NCBI RefSeq assembly: GCF_000236035.1
Contig: NZ_JH393257.1
Coordinates: 1,807,348-1,871,347, forward strand
Direction of reading: 5' to 3'
DNA length: 64,000 bases
Source: Vreelandella boliviensis LC1
Lineage (GTDB): Bacteria; Pseudomonadota; Gammaproteobacteria; Pseudomonadales; Halomonadaceae
This document shows, in pieces, positions 35,401 through 43,814 of the stretch; positions within the stretch are counted from its first letter, which is position 1, and each line of letters begins with the position of its first letter. Position numbers and translations under genes: made by a program. The notes beneath the pieces were generated by a model. That model saw only the letters and a list, made by a program, of their open reading frames with translations, searched no databases and was not told the DNA's origin.

Positions 35401-35469
35401 CTGTTAACCCTAATTGTGCTGCCGGTGGTTTATTGCGTGCTTTACCAGATCAAGGTCCACGCCGACTAG
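32425..35469 (+). CDS. RND-family efflux pump, inner membrane subunit
   Basis: 1,014 residues with the 12-helix, two-periplasmic-loop layout of AcrB-type proteins. TM4 carries the proton-relay aspartate in LGMLVDNAIVV (about residue 400), and the second half has LGTLSLIGMVIKNAIVLVEE. The loops contain porter-domain motifs such as QYPGATPEEVEQEVTSTLEE near residue 50. It is a proton-driven exporter of hydrophobic or amphipathic compounds. Slightly shorter than AcrB (1,049) and closer to the branch often annotated simply as efflux RND permease. Substrate unknown. It is followed by an IS-like palindrome. Confidence 0.94.
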   Translation: MVDYFLRHRAASYLMTVVLLAGGALSFLGMGQLEFPEFTIRNALITTQYPGATPEEVEQEVTSTLEESIQEMPSIKRVSSVSSDGLSQITVELESTVQNEELEQLWDSLRRKVQDAQAALPPGASQSRVNDDFGDVFGFMVNLTGDGYSMPDLADHADFLKRELALVKGVAKVSLSGEHEERIYIEVDRERLSALNIPLTRLQQLLDTQNAVADSGHLKQDGRRFRITPTGSAANIDDLRALIVSEGDGELVRLSDIADVSRELTEQPQQLYRDMGRPAISLGVSFESGVNVVEVGERLQQRLAELQNRTPLGMELNVVYNQPQVVDDAVSGFLVSLIQAVAIVIVVLMLFMGWRSGLLMGFILLITIIGTFMLMRIHGLQLEKISLGALIIALGMLVDNAIVVTEGMLVGLKRGNTIRDSAHQVIRQNAWPLLAATLIAIAAFAPIGLSPDTTGEFIGSLFFVLLYSLLLSWITALTLTPFYFKLFFRNIAPGDGQEDPYKGVVYRFVGRVIIAGIRWRWLTLALMVAILAGAVVGFGSVKNAFFPASNTPIFFVDYRMPEGTDILETQRRVSELEESVRAMDGVRHLTTTVGGGAQRFTLTYSPEDRYASYAQLIVETDDKATQHDRMADVEKVLERDHSDIDYKIAPLEVGPAPKAKLEARFYGSDPAVLRQLGDQVEAMFRDTPYMTSVRTSWRNRVQVIEPIFLEDTARRLGVSREDLASTLALSTSGSQVGVYRDGSDLIPIVARAIPEQRHDVDNLGSLNVWSDEQSRYITADQVISDITTQVADPLIMRRNRERMLAVYGEPDPLSGITAASVMTDIRPRVEALDLPAGYRLEWGGEYETSGEAQSGLFASLPLGIVMMFILTVVLFNNFRQPLAIWSLVPLTIIGVVGALLLTGMPFSFMALLGTLSLIGMVIKNAIVLVEEVNVQLPLHQDRYHAVVRAAVSRVRPVSMAALTTMLGMIPLIGDAFFASMAVALIGGLGVATLLTLIVLPVVYCVLYQIKVHAD

Positions 35470-35774
35470 CCGTGAGCGTTTAGTTCAGCGTAAACCAAAC
35501 CATGGACTACCTTCGCAGGCTCGCACTGCACAAACCGTTCCTATATCGCCATGAAAAACACCCCAAAAGTTGGATGGGCGTCCAACTTTTGGGGTGCAGT
35601 TCACAAGCACGGGCTTTTTTTGCAACGCAGAACTACTTTGATATCTTTAACAATCTACCTTAAACTTTGATTTAAATTTCTTATAAATAAATTGAAACTA
35701 GTTATCATAATGCGAATATCTCATGATAGGTCTGATTGGTATCGCTCGGCCACCTTCAAAGCTTGATGGGCTCC
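35470..35774. other. Gene-free stretch after the RND operon
   Basis: 305 bp with an IS-end-like palindrome (35559-35596), a weak stem and T7 run just after it (about 35607-35620), and an AT-rich segment leading into the hypothetical genes. No coding capacity recognised. Confidence 0.7.
35559..35596. mobile_element. Palindrome resembling an IS3-family terminal inverted repeat
   Basis: A perfect 16-bp inverted repeat (CACCCCAAAAGTTGGA / TCCAACTTTTGGGGTG) with a 6-bp centre. The right arm continues as GCAGTTCA, so on the minus strand it reads TGAACTGCACCCC then AAAAGTTGGA, like the ends of many IS3/IS150-group elements. No transposase gene is present. It could be an insertion scar or serve as a terminator. 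Confidence 0.5.
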
Positions 35775-36290
35775 TCAGCTATTAGAGACATTTTTTGTTT
35801 CACCGTGGGTATTACTTACAGCACTTAAGGCACTAATAAGTTCATCGAATGCACCTTTTTCTGGGAACATCATGTTGGTGAAACGAATTTTCCCTTTCGC
35901 ATGCTGGACGGTAATAATTCGCGACGACTGAATTTTCTGGACACTGACGTTTTGAACTTCACTAAATGGAACTTCTACAATATTAGCCGAAAGGTTCGAA
36001 GCAGGAGCGCGAATGCGTCCAGCACCAATTTCCACATAACGCTCTCCAAGTGTTTTTGTCCAATATACTGCATAAGCTGTTGCCGCAGAAAAAGCAATAC
36101 CAATCCAGCCCAATATATTTAAAATAAGTGCGGCGTCCACTTTCATCCGTACCATTAGTCTTCCGATACTATGACTGCGGACAGGCTGTTGGGCTATGTA
36201 AAGGATTAAGATGCTCATTGCGAGGAATATAGCAAAGCATATTAAAAACAAGCCCAACCGTGGTTTATATTTAAATTGTTTAATATTCAT
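35775..36290 (-). CDS. Hypothetical membrane protein with PH-like domain
   Basis: 171 residues, two predicted membrane helices (about 13-33 and 53-75) followed by a soluble part with alternating strands (YVEIGAGRIRAP ... VPFSEVQNVSVQK ... RIITVQHAKGKIRFTN) that looks like a bacterial PH fold. No recognised function. AT-rich compared with the flanks, which suggests horizontal acquisition. It is 10 bp downstream of a small lipoprotein gene on the same strand. Confidence 0.65.
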   Translation of the reverse strand: MNIKQFKYKPRLGLFLICFAIFLAMSILILYIAQQPVRSHSIGRLMVRMKVDAALILNILGWIGIAFSAATAYAVYWTKTLGERYVEIGAGRIRAPASNLSANIVEVPFSEVQNVSVQKIQSSRIITVQHAKGKIRFTNMMFPEKGAFDELISALSAVSNTHGETKNVSNS

Positions 36291-36300
36291 TTATTTTTCC

Positions 36301-36639
36301 TTACAATCCAAAAACAGTCACGTAAATCTGCTCATCGTCAGTTACTTCGACGGTATACGTGACCGGAAACTTTGTTGCTTGATTGAATGAGAGTTCTGCA
36401 GCGCAATTGAGCGCACCTGTTTTTTCATTTTCATCCGTTGTACGGATTGCATTCAACGACAAGTGAGTCGCATTAGCGTCCTCCTGTCCCCATACCTTTG
36501 TTAGTTCATCATTGGTGATCTCTAAGACTAGATCTGTCACTTGAGAGTCACTACACCCAGGCACATTGTTCGAGCAAGCAGAAATAAGGCCCAAAGTAGA
36601 TAGCGCTAGTCCACAATATATTTTATTAATAAATCTCAT
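36301..36639 (-). CDS. Small hypothetical lipoprotein
   Basis: 112 residues. Signal peptide with lipobox LISAC (Cys22), then a short acidic periplasmic domain. I do not recognise the family. Base composition is lower in GC than the surroundings. It forms a two-gene unit with the PH-like membrane protein. Confidence 0.65.
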   Translation of the reverse strand: MRFINKIYCGLALSTLGLISACSNNVPGCSDSQVTDLVLEITNDELTKVWGQEDANATHLSLNAIRTTDENEKTGALNCAAELSFNQATKFPVTYTVEVTDDEQIYVTVFGL

Positions 36640-36746
36640 TGATTTTTGTCTCTACAATCTAAGGCTTGTTGATATCTAAGTTAAGTTACAAAAGCTCTTA
36701 TCGGCAAAGGGTAAATAAACTTAAGTACTTGAAGATTTATTTTTCT

Positions 36747-37016
36747 GAGCACGTCAACCAGGCCATTACCCAGATGGATGAAGTAACCCAGCAGAACGCA
36801 GCATTGGTTCAGCAGGCTTTGTCAGCGGCCAGTTCTCTGGAAGAGCAGGCGGCGCGGTTTGAAAGGGTTTTCCCTGCCTTTCGTTTAGCAGAAGGGGAGA
36901 GCCGCACACAGCATGCTCCCTTAATCTCGTCGAAGTCGCAGCCATCGGCGCTTATGCGCCCAGCGCTGAAGATGATTGGGAAGCCTTATGGGCCAACGAT
37001 TCTCGTCGCTTAGGCT
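36747..37016 (+). pseudogene. Chemoreceptor 3' remnant
   Basis: The open frame 36666-37013 (115 codons before its stop) has unrelated AT-rich sequence for its first 27 codons, then [21 protein letters not shown] and SSLEEQAARFERVFPAFRLA. This is the very end of a methyl-accepting chemotaxis protein, alignable to residues about 470-520 of the intact receptor at 28770-30485. Everything upstream in that receptor (sensor, membrane, HAMP, signalling tip) is missing, and the C-terminus lacks the WxxF pentapeptide. It marks the right edge of an insertion or deletion that removed most of a second receptor gene. Confidence 0.85.
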
Positions 37017-37068
37017 GCGTTACCCCCTCCGCCAATGTTGTAAGAGGGGGTAATAATGAAGTGAGCGC

Positions 37069-37953
37069 CTAGTTGCCTGGCGAGTTCAGCGCCGCAGAGA
37101 CTTCTTCAATCTGCAGCGCTAGGCTATGAAGACCACCGCCAGAGAGATACCACAGCGTGGGTGTTAGCATGACAACACGCGCTTTCTCTACACCGGCGTC
37201 TGCAAGCGTTTGCGTTAAGGCATCAGCGTCGGCGGGTTCATCGCCAATCGCAGCGCTGCGATCAACCACTAGCACGACCTCTGGGTCAATTTCGCTAATT
37301 GCTTCAGGTGACAGCGGGGTAAAGGTGCGTGTACCGCGGGTTTCCGTTATTACGCTCTCTGGCATCTCAACGGCTGCTAAGCCCAGCACGTCGTGCACCA
37401 CTGGGTGTTGATTCAGCATCAGGTTTCCACCGTTATGGGTCACAACCAGCGTGCGAGGAGCGTTGCTTAGCGCTTCGCGCTGGGTCTCTATCTCGGCGTG
37501 CAGCATTGCAAGTGCCTCTTCTGCTTCGCTTTCCGCTTCTAAACGATTAGCCAGTTCGCGCACGTTGGTATCAAAAGCCGCTAAATAGTCGTCACCCTGC
37601 AGGCTGGTGTTGAGCAGCGGGGCGATCTCGCCAAGTTCTTTTTCCCATTCGCCCTGGCGGCCGGTGTAGAGAATCAGGCTGGGCTCGCTTGCGCTGATGG
37701 CGTCCATATCCGGCGAGCGTAGGCCACCAATATCGGTGACATCATCGGTGGCATACTGCGCCAGATAGTCGGGCAGGCTGGCTTTCGGTACGCCTACTAC
37801 CTGCTCGTTTAAACCGAGCGCATCTAGCGTATCCAGACTGCCTAAATCGAAGGTGGCGATACGCTGGTCGGCGTTGGCGGTAGCCGCCATTGATAACACC
37901 AGCATCGCGGCGAGCGGTATAGCAATGGCTGAGGTGAAACGCGAAGACGTCAT
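37069..37953 (-). CDS. Siderophore ABC transporter binding protein (FatB/CeuE-like), orphan
   Basis: 294 residues, signal peptide 1-28 (ATANA). PeriplBP_2 fold with VVGVPKASLPDYL, ITETRGTRTFTPLSPEAISEIDPEVVLVVDRSAAIG and a TPTLWYLSGGGLHSLALQI end, as in catecholate/petrobactin-type binding proteins (FatB, CeuE, VctP). No permease or ATPase gene adjoins it, so either distant genes supply them or it uses the importer at 10-12 kb. A large palindrome lies 14-47 bp upstream of its start codon. Confidence 0.88.
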   Translation of the reverse strand: MTSSRFTSAIAIPLAAMLVLSMAATANADQRIATFDLGSLDTLDALGLNEQVVGVPKASLPDYLAQYATDDVTDIGGLRSPDMDAISASEPSLILYTGRQGEWEKELGEIAPLLNTSLQGDDYLAAFDTNVRELANRLEAESEAEEALAMLHAEIETQREALSNAPRTLVVTHNGGNLMLNQHPVVHDVLGLAAVEMPESVITETRGTRTFTPLSPEAISEIDPEVVLVVDRSAAIGDEPADADALTQTLADAGVEKARVVMLTPTLWYLSGGGLHSLALQIEEVSAALNSPGN

Positions 37954-37966
37954 AGGGTTTCCTTTT

Positions 37967-38007
37967 ATGAGAAAATATTTTATATGCGATATTTTCTCAT
38001 ATTCTCA
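37967..38007. promoter_or_regulatory. Palindromic operator before the siderophore-binding protein gene
   Basis: ATGAGAAAATA (37967-37977) and TATTTTCTCAT (37990-38000) are perfect inverted arms 12 bp apart, and a further TTCTCA follows at 38002. The content is Fur-box-like (AT-rich, GAGAA hexamers) but does not match the 19-bp consensus well. Confidence 0.55.
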
Positions 38008-38121
38008 AGGAAAGCGTGACGTGTTGCCACTGAATAGAAGGAACAGTATGTTGCAGAAAACGCGACCGCCCTCGAAGAATGAGGGCGGCGGATAGTGTTG
38101 TGAGCAAATTAATAGATAGGT

Positions 38122-39465
38122 TTAAGAGGCGACCCGGAAAGGATTGCGCGGGTCGTTATCCCAGGCCAGGAAGGGTTGTCCGGTTTCCTGGGGCACCATG
38201 GTGATGCAGTTCTCCACCGGGCAAGTGATCTGGCACAGGTTGCAGCCCACGCACTCCTCTTCAATCACCTCATAACGGCGTGTGCCATCTTGTTCGGTGA
38301 GTTTGGCAATCGACTGGTGGGAGGTGTCCTCGCAGGCTATATAGCAGCGGCCGCACTCGATGCATAGATCCTGATCGATCTGGGCGATGGTTTTGAAGTT
38401 GATATCCAGATGTTTCCAATCGGTGGTTTGCGGGATCGCCTTACGCGAGAATGCCTCAATCGAGTCGTAACCTTTTTCCGCCATCCAGCGGGAAAGACCG
38501 TCCTTCATCTCTTCCACAATGCGGAAGCCGTTGAGCATTGCTGCGGTACATACCTGTACGCTGCCCGCGCCGAGGGCGATAAATTCTGCTGCGTCCCGCC
38601 AGCAGGAAATGCCGCCGATGCCGGAAATCGGCAGCGTTGGCGTCGCTGGGTCGCGGGCAATTTCCGCCACCATGTTCATGGCAATAGGCTTAACGGCACT
38701 GCCGCAGTAGCCGCCGTGGGTGCTCTGGTGGCCCACCGTGGGTTTGGCGACCATATTGTCCAGGTCGATGCTGGTGATCGAGTTGATGGTGTTAATTAGC
38801 GAGACCGCGTCGGCACCGCCGCGGAGCGCTGCCTGGGCACCCACGCGAATATCGGTGATGTTGGGCGTGAGTTTGACGATCACTGGCTTTGAGTAGTGCT
38901 TCTTGCACCAGTAGGTGACTTTTTCGATCAGGTCGGGGTTTTGGCCCACCGCCGCACCCATGCCGCGCTCTGGCATGCCGTGGGGGCAGCCCAGGTTTAG
39001 CTCGATGCCGTCCGCGCCGGTAGCTTCCACTAGCGGCAGAATATACGCCCAGGCCTCTTCATTGCAGGGCACCATGATGGAGACGATTAGCGCGCGGTCA
39101 GGCCAATCCTTCTTCACCTGGGTGATCTCTTTAAGGTTGATCTCCAGCGAACGGTCGGTAATCAGCTCGATATTGTTAAAGCCAATCACTTCACGGTTTT
39201 TGCCGTAGTGGGCGGAATACCGGGAAGAAACGTTCACCGCTGGCGGCTCTTCGCCGAGGGTTTTCCATACCACGCCGCCCCAGCCCGCTTCATAGGCGCG
39301 CACCACGTTATAGGCTTTATCGGTGGGTGGTGCAGAGGCCAGCCAGAACGGGTTGGGGGCTTTGATACCGGCGAAATTCACCGACAGATCAACGCCATTG
39401 ACCACGCTGTCGCCGCTATTTTTCTTGCCTGGAAAAGAGAGGGGGGTAGAAGGTGATGTTTTCAT
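38122..39465 (-). CDS. preA: NAD-dependent dihydropyrimidine dehydrogenase, subunit PreA
   Basis: 447 residues. An N-terminal dihydroorotate-dehydrogenase-like FMN barrel with the catalytic Cys in GGYCGSAVKP (about residue 255), and a C-terminal ferredoxin part with CIECGRCYIACED and CVGCNLCQITCP for two [4Fe-4S] clusters. With PreT it reduces uracil or thymine to the 5,6-dihydro form using NADH. Its ATG overlaps the preT stop (ATGA). Last gene of the leftward pyrimidine catabolic operon. Confidence 0.94.
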   Translation of the reverse strand: MKTSPSTPLSFPGKKNSGDSVVNGVDLSVNFAGIKAPNPFWLASAPPTDKAYNVVRAYEAGWGGVVWKTLGEEPPAVNVSSRYSAHYGKNREVIGFNNIELITDRSLEINLKEITQVKKDWPDRALIVSIMVPCNEEAWAYILPLVEATGADGIELNLGCPHGMPERGMGAAVGQNPDLIEKVTYWCKKHYSKPVIVKLTPNITDIRVGAQAALRGGADAVSLINTINSITSIDLDNMVAKPTVGHQSTHGGYCGSAVKPIAMNMVAEIARDPATPTLPISGIGGISCWRDAAEFIALGAGSVQVCTAAMLNGFRIVEEMKDGLSRWMAEKGYDSIEAFSRKAIPQTTDWKHLDINFKTIAQIDQDLCIECGRCYIACEDTSHQSIAKLTEQDGTRRYEVIEEECVGCNLCQITCPVENCITMVPQETGQPFLAWDNDPRNPFRVAS

Positions 39466-40841
39466 GCGGCCTCCTGCTTGGCGGCGAGCGCTTGGTGAAT
39501 GGCGTGAGCCGCCAACTTGCCGTGCTGCACGGCCTGCACGGTGAGGTCCTGGCCGGGTTTTACACAGTCACCGCCAGCGTAAACGTTGGGCAGCGAGGTG
39601 TGCAGCATGTCATCCACCTGAATACGCTCGCCGTCGCGTGCAAGCTCAGCGGCCGTGGCGTCGCTGAGGCTTGCGCTGTCAAAGCCCTGACCAATCGCCT
39701 TGAAGATGGCGTCGGCGGCAATCTCGAAGGTTTCGCCGGTAGCGGTTAACTGCCCCGCTTGTTCCCGTGTTTTGGCAAAGCGCATACCGGCCACCCGGCC
39801 TTGGCTGTCCAGCAGAATATCGTCGGGCTGTGCCCAGGTGATCATACGCACGCCGTTGGCCTTGGCGATCTCCTGTTCGTGGTCAGTGGCGGACATGGCT
39901 TCAACGCCCCTGCGATAGACCAACGTTACTTCGCTCGCCCCCAAGCGGGCCATTTGGGTGGCCATATCGATGGCGGTATTGCCCGCGCCAATCACGATGC
40001 AGCGCTTGGCCACGGCGAGGCTGCCCAGGTCGTCGGTCTGGCGCAGGGTTTTGATGTAATCCACAGCGGGCATAAGACCTGGCGCATCTTCGCCCGTTAG
40101 CCCCAACGCGCGGCTGGCACCCAGGCCCAAGCCTAGGAATACACTGTCGTATTGCTTGTGTAGCGTGGCGAGTTCGAGGTTATCACCTAAGCGCTGCCCG
40201 TACTGAATGTCGATGCCGCCGATGTCGAGCAGAAACTCGACTTCCTTACGGGCGAAGTCATCGGTCATCTTGTAGCGGGCAATGCCGTATTCGTTGAGTC
40301 CGCCGGGCTTTTGCTCGGCTTCAAAAATGCTCACCTGATGGCCGAGCATCGCCAGTCGGTGCGCACAGGAGAGACCAGCGGGGCCTGCGCCGACCACGGC
40401 CACATGACGGCCGGTGGATGCGGCGCGTTTAAAGGGATGGCCTTCGAACTGCATATGGTCAGTGGCGTGACGCTGCAGCAAACCGATCAGAACCGGCTGG
40501 CATTCGGCGTCGTGGTTGCGCACGCAGCTGCGTTCGCAAAGAATTTCTGTTGGGCACACCCGGGCGCAGCTGCCGCCCAGTATGTTGGCTTCCAGGATGG
40601 TTTCCGCCGCGCCGTTGATGTTGTTTTCGCTGATCTGGCGAATGAAGCTGGGAATATCGATTTCCGAGGGGCAGGCCTCCACGCAGGGCGCATCGAAGCA
40701 GTAGAGACAGCGCTGACTTTCGATCATCGCTTGGCGATGGGTCAGCGGCGGGTGCAGATCGCTAAAGTTGCTTGCCAGCGTATCCGGGTCGTAGGTGCCG
40801 ACCTCTTTTGCGCTGGGTAGATGGTTCAGTGGGCTAGTCAC
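39462..40841 (-). CDS. preT: Dihydropyrimidine dehydrogenase, subunit PreT
   Basis: 459 residues from a GTG with GGAGG 6 nt before. N-terminal [4Fe-4S] ligands in CLYCFDAPCVEACP and GGSCARVCPTEILCERSC; the FAD-binding VAVVGAGPAGLSCAHRLAMLG is near residues 147-167 and the NAD-binding CIVIGAGNTAIDMATQMARLG near 286-306. It passes electrons from NADH to PreA and resembles the GltD-like subunits. Translationally coupled to preA. Confidence 0.93.
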   Translation of the reverse strand: MTSPLNHLPSAKEVGTYDPDTLASNFSDLHPPLTHRQAMIESQRCLYCFDAPCVEACPSEIDIPSFIRQISENNINGAAETILEANILGGSCARVCPTEILCERSCVRNHDAECQPVLIGLLQRHATDHMQFEGHPFKRAASTGRHVAVVGAGPAGLSCAHRLAMLGHQVSIFEAEQKPGGLNEYGIARYKMTDDFARKEVEFLLDIGGIDIQYGQRLGDNLELATLHKQYDSVFLGLGLGASRALGLTGEDAPGLMPAVDYIKTLRQTDDLGSLAVAKRCIVIGAGNTAIDMATQMARLGASEVTLVYRRGVEAMSATDHEQEIAKANGVRMITWAQPDDILLDSQGRVAGMRFAKTREQAGQLTATGETFEIAADAIFKAIGQGFDSASLSDATAAELARDGERIQVDDMLHTSLPNVYAGGDCVKPGQDLTVQAVQHGKLAAHAIHQALAAKQEAA

Positions 40842-40875
40842 AGTAGAGCCTCCGCTGTTGTTATTGGCACAGCTG

Positions 40876-42327
<1,452 letters not shown>

Positions 42328-42363
42328 TTATTTTTTGCAGGCAGACGGGACAAGCCAGCAGAA

Positions 42364-43230
42364 TCATTCACCGTCGGTGAGGCGGGTATAGGTTTCTGGG
42401 CGACGGTCGCGGAAGAACTGCCAGTTGTTGCGCACCTCGCGCACCATGTCCAAATCGATCTCGTGGACCAGCAATTCGTCTTCTGTTTCGCTGGCCTGGG
42501 CCTCGATCTTGCCGCGGGGGTTGACGATATAGCTGGAGCCGTAGAAATCGCCGATGTTCCAAGGCGCCTCGGTACCAACGCGGTTGATGGCGGCGATAAA
42601 ACAGCCGTTGGCGGCGGCGGCGGCTGGCTGCTCCAGCTCCCACAGGTACTGGGAAAGCCCAGCCACGGTGGCGGAGGGATTGAAGATCACTTCAGCGCCA
42701 TTAAGTGCCAGTGCCCGCCAGCCTTCGGGGAAGTGACGGTCGTAGCAGATGTAAACGCCGATCTTGCCGTAGGCGGTGTCGAACACCGGCCAGTTGGATT
42801 GGCCCGGCTTGAAGAAGAATTTTTCCCAGAACCCAGCTACCTGCGGAATATGGGTTTTGTGGTACTTGCCCAGGTAGCTGCCGTCGGCGTCGAACACTGC
42901 CGCCGTGTTGTAGTACACGCCAGTTTCGGTCTCTTCGTACACCGGCACGATAATGACCATTCGGTGCTCGGCGGCCAGTTTCTGCATCATCTGGCAGGTA
43001 GGACCTTCCGGCACCCGCTCGGCGGCGGCGTACCATTTGCCGTCTTGGCTGGGGCAAAAATAGGGTTGGTTAAATACTTCCTGGAAACACAGTACCTGTA
43101 CGCCTTGATCCGCCGCTTGTTGAATCATCGGTAGATGCGCTTCGTTCATCGCGTCGCGAATGGCCGCGGGCTCTAGGTCGGTGCTGGTTTTCAGGCCCAT
43201 TTGAATCAGGCCGATTTTCATCTTCTGCAT
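42364..43230 (-). CDS. Beta-ureidopropionase / N-carbamoyl amidohydrolase (nitrilase superfamily)
   Basis: 288 residues. The Glu-Lys-Cys triad is visible: Glu in LCFQEVFNQPYF (about residue 50), Lys in YHKTHIPQV (about 124) and Cys in VYICYDRHFPEGW (about 157). It hydrolyses N-carbamoyl-beta-alanine to beta-alanine, CO2 and ammonia, the last step of reductive pyrimidine breakdown. First gene of the leftward operon, with AGGGAG 7 nt before the ATG. Confidence 0.9.
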   Translation of the reverse strand: MQKMKIGLIQMGLKTSTDLEPAAIRDAMNEAHLPMIQQAADQGVQVLCFQEVFNQPYFCPSQDGKWYAAAERVPEGPTCQMMQKLAAEHRMVIIVPVYEETETGVYYNTAAVFDADGSYLGKYHKTHIPQVAGFWEKFFFKPGQSNWPVFDTAYGKIGVYICYDRHFPEGWRALALNGAEVIFNPSATVAGLSQYLWELEQPAAAAANGCFIAAINRVGTEAPWNIGDFYGSSYIVNPRGKIEAQASETEDELLVHEIDLDMVREVRNNWQFFRDRRPETYTRLTDGE

Positions 43231-43814
43231 AAGACACTCCCTCTGGTGTTTGATTCTGATTGTTGATTTGAAGCGTGTTTAGGCGTTGAGAATTAATATT
43301 ATAAAGCTGACTAATGCGACAGCTTTTGTTGAAAGTATCGCTGGCTTGGTGGTTTTAGCAAGTCTTAAAATGCGATTCATACAGTCGCTTTTAACTCTTT
43401 GAGTTTGCTTGTTTTTATTGTTATGAGCAGTGGCATTCCCTTTTTTGGTGAACCCTTGCACCTTTTTGAGTGATTTATTTTTTACTTTAAAATCATACTG
43501 TTATTATATTTATAATGCGTGGTTGCTGTATTTTTTTGTTTAATATTGGTGCAAATATTTTTTTTGACCTAGCTTTGTCTAATCGGTTTTTGTTTTAAGT
43601 GGAAAGGGTAAAAAGATAACGAGCTAACAATAATATTGTTGTCCATAAAGACAGCTTTTTAATCAAAGAGTTAGTTGTCCTGCTTTTGTTGGTAGGCACA
43701 CTTATTGCTTGGCTTTTAAAAAGATGGTTTTTAAAAGAATGATTTTTAAGCGTCTTTTGAACAGCTCCACTGATCGTGGGAGTGATGGGCAACGCAATGC
43801 TGAGGAGATAAAAA
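43231..43814. other. AT-rich divergent control region
   Basis: About 580 bp between the catabolic operon and the NCS1 transporter. Strikingly AT-rich with many T-runs. Two short minus-strand frames (60 and 65 codons) have no family features or ribosome site and I do not call them. It holds a sigma-54-like promoter (43693-43709). Confidence 0.7.
43693..43709 (+). promoter_or_regulatory. Sigma-54-type promoter before the NCS1 transporter
   Basis: TAGGCACACTTATTGCT has the -24 GG (43695-43696) and -12 GC (43707-43708) exactly 10 bp apart, with GGCAC and TTGC cores; one deviation, TA for TG before GGCAC. The start of transcription would be near 43720, about 95 bp before the transporter ATG. Confidence 0.55.

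Noticed and set aside
43279..43792. Two short minus-strand frames (60 and 65 codons) in the AT-rich gap
   Set aside because: Low-complexity products, no ribosome site and no family likeness; better seen as control DNA.
43231..43814. Riboswitch in the leader of the NCS1 transporter
   Set aside because: No recognisable purine, preQ1 or other conserved aptamer core; only AT-rich sequence and a sigma-54-like site.
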